A stretch of DNA of 8,242 nt from Muribaculaceae bacterium. GTDB lineage: Bacteria; Bacteroidota; Bacteroidia; Bacteroidales; Muribaculaceae. Under the pieces are notes generated by a model. That model saw only the letters and a list, made by a program, of their open reading frames with translations. It ran no database searches and was not told the DNA's origin. The translations under genes were made by a program, and so were the position numbers. The DNA is taken from positions 1-8,242 of the forward strand of contig VSPW01000081.1 in assembly GCA_009775535.1 (NCBI GenBank), in the 5' to 3' direction. This document shows, in pieces, positions 6,270 to 8,242 of this stretch. Position 1 is the first letter of the stretch. Every line of letters starts with the position of its first letter.

Positions 6270-7589
6270 ATGAACAAATATATTATAACTTTGATTGCCT
6301 TGGTTTCCAGCTTCGCTGCAAAAAGCCAATTTTCCATATCTGGAGGTGATTATCCTCCTGTTGAGATTGAGGCAGAAGCTTCCAGCGGACTAGACAAAAT
6401 ATATGTTATACATGACAACAGAAATGTCACGGCATCGTATATAGCCTCATCACCAAATGTAGTGTGGCACCGGTTCAGCAATATGGGTGGTGCATATGCA
6501 GAACCGGTGCAGGACCTACATAAGGACGGTAATACATATTCCATATCTCTTGGCGAAAAAGATATGGGATATATAATAGAGGACGGTGACAGACGGTTCT
6601 ATTATTGGGTCACCAATTATTCAAACCATCAACTTTCCATAGACGGGTTGAGTGTAAATCAAGAAAGCGACTGTACGATGGCAATATTGGATATATCAGG
6701 GACTGCCACCCCCATCATGTATTATACGATAAACGGACAGGGGCGAGAATTGTCGCGAGAGTTGCGGATTGAATATATTTCACTTGAATATGACAAGGAT
6801 TCGCAGCAGTATGAGCAACAGTCAAGGGTAGAAACAGTTTCGCATACATCCAATACCATATATGTACCAGCCCCATTATGCGATACTGAATTCTCCATTA
6901 CCGGCGACCGTTTTCTGCAGGCCTGGGGACTCTCCCAGGAAGCAACATCCCAATATTATAATGCTATCGCGGTTGAAGCCGTCACATCGGCAACACAAGC
7001 AGAAAAGGATTCACCGAACGAGAAGCCGGAAGAGACCTCCCTTGGCGGCTCAGCCCCTTGTGAGATAACATTTGAGGCGGCCGTTACAGATGCCATCGTC
7101 TTCAAGGAATGGCAGGTGTCAAGAGACGCGGAGTTCAACATTATCGATCTACGGTATAATACACTTGATTTTACTTTCGTATTTAAGGAACAAGGGACTC
7201 AATATATAAGGTTTGTCGGAGCGGATGCAGATGCGACATGCGAATTCTATGGGGAGACATATCAGGTATTTATCGGCGAATCAAGGCTCGAATGCCCAAA
7301 TGCATTCTCTCCTGGCGCATCTGAAGGAGTAAACGATGAATGGAAAGTCAGCTATAAGTCAATCATTGAATTTGAATGCCATATATTTAACAGATGGGGC
7401 GTGGAAATATGCAGCTTCAGCGACCCTTCAATGGGATGGGACGGCAAGTATAAAGGGAAGTTAGTTCCTGCCGGAGTATATTTCTATGTAATAAAAGCAA
7501 AAGGTTCTGACGATAAGAAATATAACTTAAGCGGTGACATAAATGTTATAAAATATAAGGTGAATATATCCACAGTCCCATCTGAATAA
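6270..7589 (+). CDS. Secreted protein with type-B T9SS sorting domain (gliding-motility-associated C-terminal, CHU_C-like)
   Basis: A complete 439-residue protein of unknown exact role. Residues 1-20 (MNKYIITLIALVSSFAAKSQ) are a Sec signal peptide. The middle (about 21-240) is beta-rich and matches no domain I recognise. Residues 241-262 form a charged, Pro/Glu-containing linker, and about 263-337 may be a PKD or Ig-like fold. The end (about 340-430) carries the CHU_C/type-B sorting pattern: CPNAFSPGASEGVNDEWKV (342-360), then HIFNRWGVEICSF (371-383), GWDGKYKGKLVPAGVYFYVI (389-408) and a closing beta strand. Such domains direct export across the outer membrane by the type IX system, usually to the cell surface. 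A nine-residue tail (NISTVPSE after Val431) follows the domain. Seven cysteines are present (135, 204, 264, 324, 342, 370, 381). It sits 9 bases before a lytic transglycosylase gene, so it may act at the cell envelope; that link is inferred. No T9SS machinery gene is in the window. Confidence 0.85.
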   Translation: MNKYIITLIALVSSFAAKSQFSISGGDYPPVEIEAEASSGLDKIYVIHDNRNVTASYIASSPNVVWHRFSNMGGAYAEPVQDLHKDGNTYSISLGEKDMGYIIEDGDRRFYYWVTNYSNHQLSIDGLSVNQESDCTMAILDISGTATPIMYYTINGQGRELSRELRIEYISLEYDKDSQQYEQQSRVETVSHTSNTIYVPAPLCDTEFSITGDRFLQAWGLSQEATSQYYNAIAVEAVTSATQAEKDSPNEKPEETSLGGSAPCEITFEAAVTDAIVFKEWQVSRDAEFNIIDLRYNTLDFTFVFKEQGTQYIRFVGADADATCEFYGETYQVFIGESRLECPNAFSPGASEGVNDEWKVSYKSIIEFECHIFNRWGVEICSFSDPSMGWDGKYKGKLVPAGVYFYVIKAKGSDDKKYNLSGDINVIKYKVNISTVPSE

Positions 7590-7598
7590 TGAAAATTT

Positions 7599-8242
7599 AT
7601 GAAAAGGAACATCTATAAATATGATATTGCCGTAATGGCAGCCTTATTGTCCGTATCCATAAACGCAGGAGCAGTACAGCCTGTACGGGCTACGGAAAAT
7701 ATCGAATACTCCTCTGTCGTAAATCCCATCATACCTAAATCCGTTGATTTTGCAGGCAAAAAGATAGACCTTGACAGGATTGACATGTATGAGCGTTTTG
7801 ACAGAGAGCTGACGTCAATGATATATACCCATGGGAATACTTTGCTGACAATCAAGCGGGCAAACAGGTATTTCCCAATGATGGCAAAAATATTAAAGGC
7901 AAATGGCATACCTTCTGACATGTTATATCTGGCCTGTATAGAAAGCTATCTTAATCCACGTGCATATTCCCCGGCAAAGGCCGCAGGAATGTGGCAGTTC
8001 ATACCCTCGGCCGCCAAAGAATACGGTTTGGAAATCAATGATGAAGTAGATCAACGCTATGACGTAGGGAAGGCAACAGCAGCAGCCTGCAAATATCTAA
8101 AAAGGGCATATTCTAAATATGGCAATTGGGAAAGCGCTGCGGCCAGCTATAATGGCGGGATGGGGCGTATCTCGTCTGAACTTCAAAAGCAAGGTGTCTC
8201 TTCTGCATATGACCTATACCTGACAGACGAGACATCAAGATA
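7599..8242 (+). CDS. MltD-like membrane/periplasmic lytic transglycosylase (partial, C-terminus beyond right edge)
   Basis: An open frame from ATG 7599 to the edge gives 214 residues plus two bases. An in-frame TGA at 7590-7592 makes this the first possible ATG. A signal peptide (about 1-25, with an Ala/Leu/Val core 10-21) is followed by a short N-terminal region and an SLT lysozyme-like domain from about residue 90. The expected catalytic Glu is Glu115 in YLACIESYLNP, then SPAKAAGMWQFIPSAAKEYG (124-143), YDVGKATAAACKYLK (154-168) and NWESAAASYNGG (176-187), all in the family's order. It would cleave peptidoglycan between MurNAc and GlcNAc to leave 1,6-anhydroMurNAc ends. MltD-type proteins often end in LysM peptidoglycan-binding repeats, which would lie outside this window. 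It follows the T9SS cargo gene by 9 bases and is probably cotranscribed. The symbol mltD is plausible but not assigned because the C-terminus is missing. Confidence 0.92.
   Translation, partial: MKRNIYKYDIAVMAALLSVSINAGAVQPVRATENIEYSSVVNPIIPKSVDFAGKKIDLDRIDMYERFDRELTSMIYTHGNTLLTIKRANRYFPMMAKILKANGIPSDMLYLACIESYLNPRAYSPAKAAGMWQFIPSAAKEYGLEINDEVDQRYDVGKATAAACKYLKRAYSKYGNWESAAASYNGGMGRISSELQKQGVSSAYDLYLTDETSR

Noticed and set aside
6862..7068. A plus-strand 68-codon frame inside the T9SS cargo gene
   Set aside because: It is an out-of-frame overlap; its His/Arg/Pro-rich end reflects frame shift reading of the linker region.
7590..7599. Possible fusion or frameshift between the cargo gene and the transglycosylase
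   Set aside because: Each has its own stop or start and its own signal peptide; the 9-base gap is normal operon spacing.
1..8242. Mobile element, CRISPR array, tRNA or phage signature
   Set aside because: No transposase, integrase, regular short repeats or RNA gene could be seen; genes are conserved chromosomal types with similar composition throughout.

Overview
The window looks like chromosomal DNA from a gut-type member of the Bacteroidales (Bacteroidota), perhaps close to Muribaculaceae, Bacteroides or Prevotella. Three things support this. The promoters match the Bacteroidota sigma-AB pattern (TTTG, then 19-20 bases, then TAnnTTTG). The starts lack Shine-Dalgarno sequences. The gene content fits: an RprX/RprY-like two-component pair and a type IX secretion (gliding-motility C-terminal domain) protein. 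The genus is inferred and cannot be fixed from this sequence alone.

Layout, left to right. (1) Minus strand, 1-1693: etfB followed by etfA, the two subunits of an electron transfer flavoprotein. etfA runs off the left edge and lacks its C-terminus. A near-consensus promoter lies upstream of etfB. (2) Plus strand, 2034-3551: a complete periplasmic HtrA/DegP-type serine protease with two PDZ domains. It is divergent from etfB across a 340-base intergenic region holding a -7 box and a perfect dyad. (3) 3572-3608: a strong symmetrical hairpin between convergent genes, probably a bidirectional terminator. (4) Minus strand, 3632-5875: rprX (sensor kinase) and rprY (OmpR-type response regulator), 6 bases apart and clearly an operon. 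(5) 5876-6269: a 394-base divergent regulatory region with promoters on both strands, a cluster of TTAAC/GTTAA words, two perfect 12-bp palindromes, and a further dyad overlapping a promoter -33 box. (6) Plus strand, 6270-8242: a secreted 439-residue protein with a type-B T9SS sorting domain, then, 9 bases later, an MltD-like lytic transglycosylase cut by the right edge.

Taken together, the window joins energy metabolism (ETF) to three cell-envelope functions: periplasmic protein quality control (HtrA), envelope sensing (RprXY) and surface secretion with peptidoglycan remodelling (T9SS cargo plus MltD). Two real genes reach the window edges (etfA at the left, the transglycosylase at the right). 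I see no mobile element, CRISPR array, tRNA or rRNA, and no broken gene. The window is mostly conserved core chromosome. The least explained parts are the 439-residue secreted protein paired with the transglycosylase and the palindrome-rich region upstream of it.
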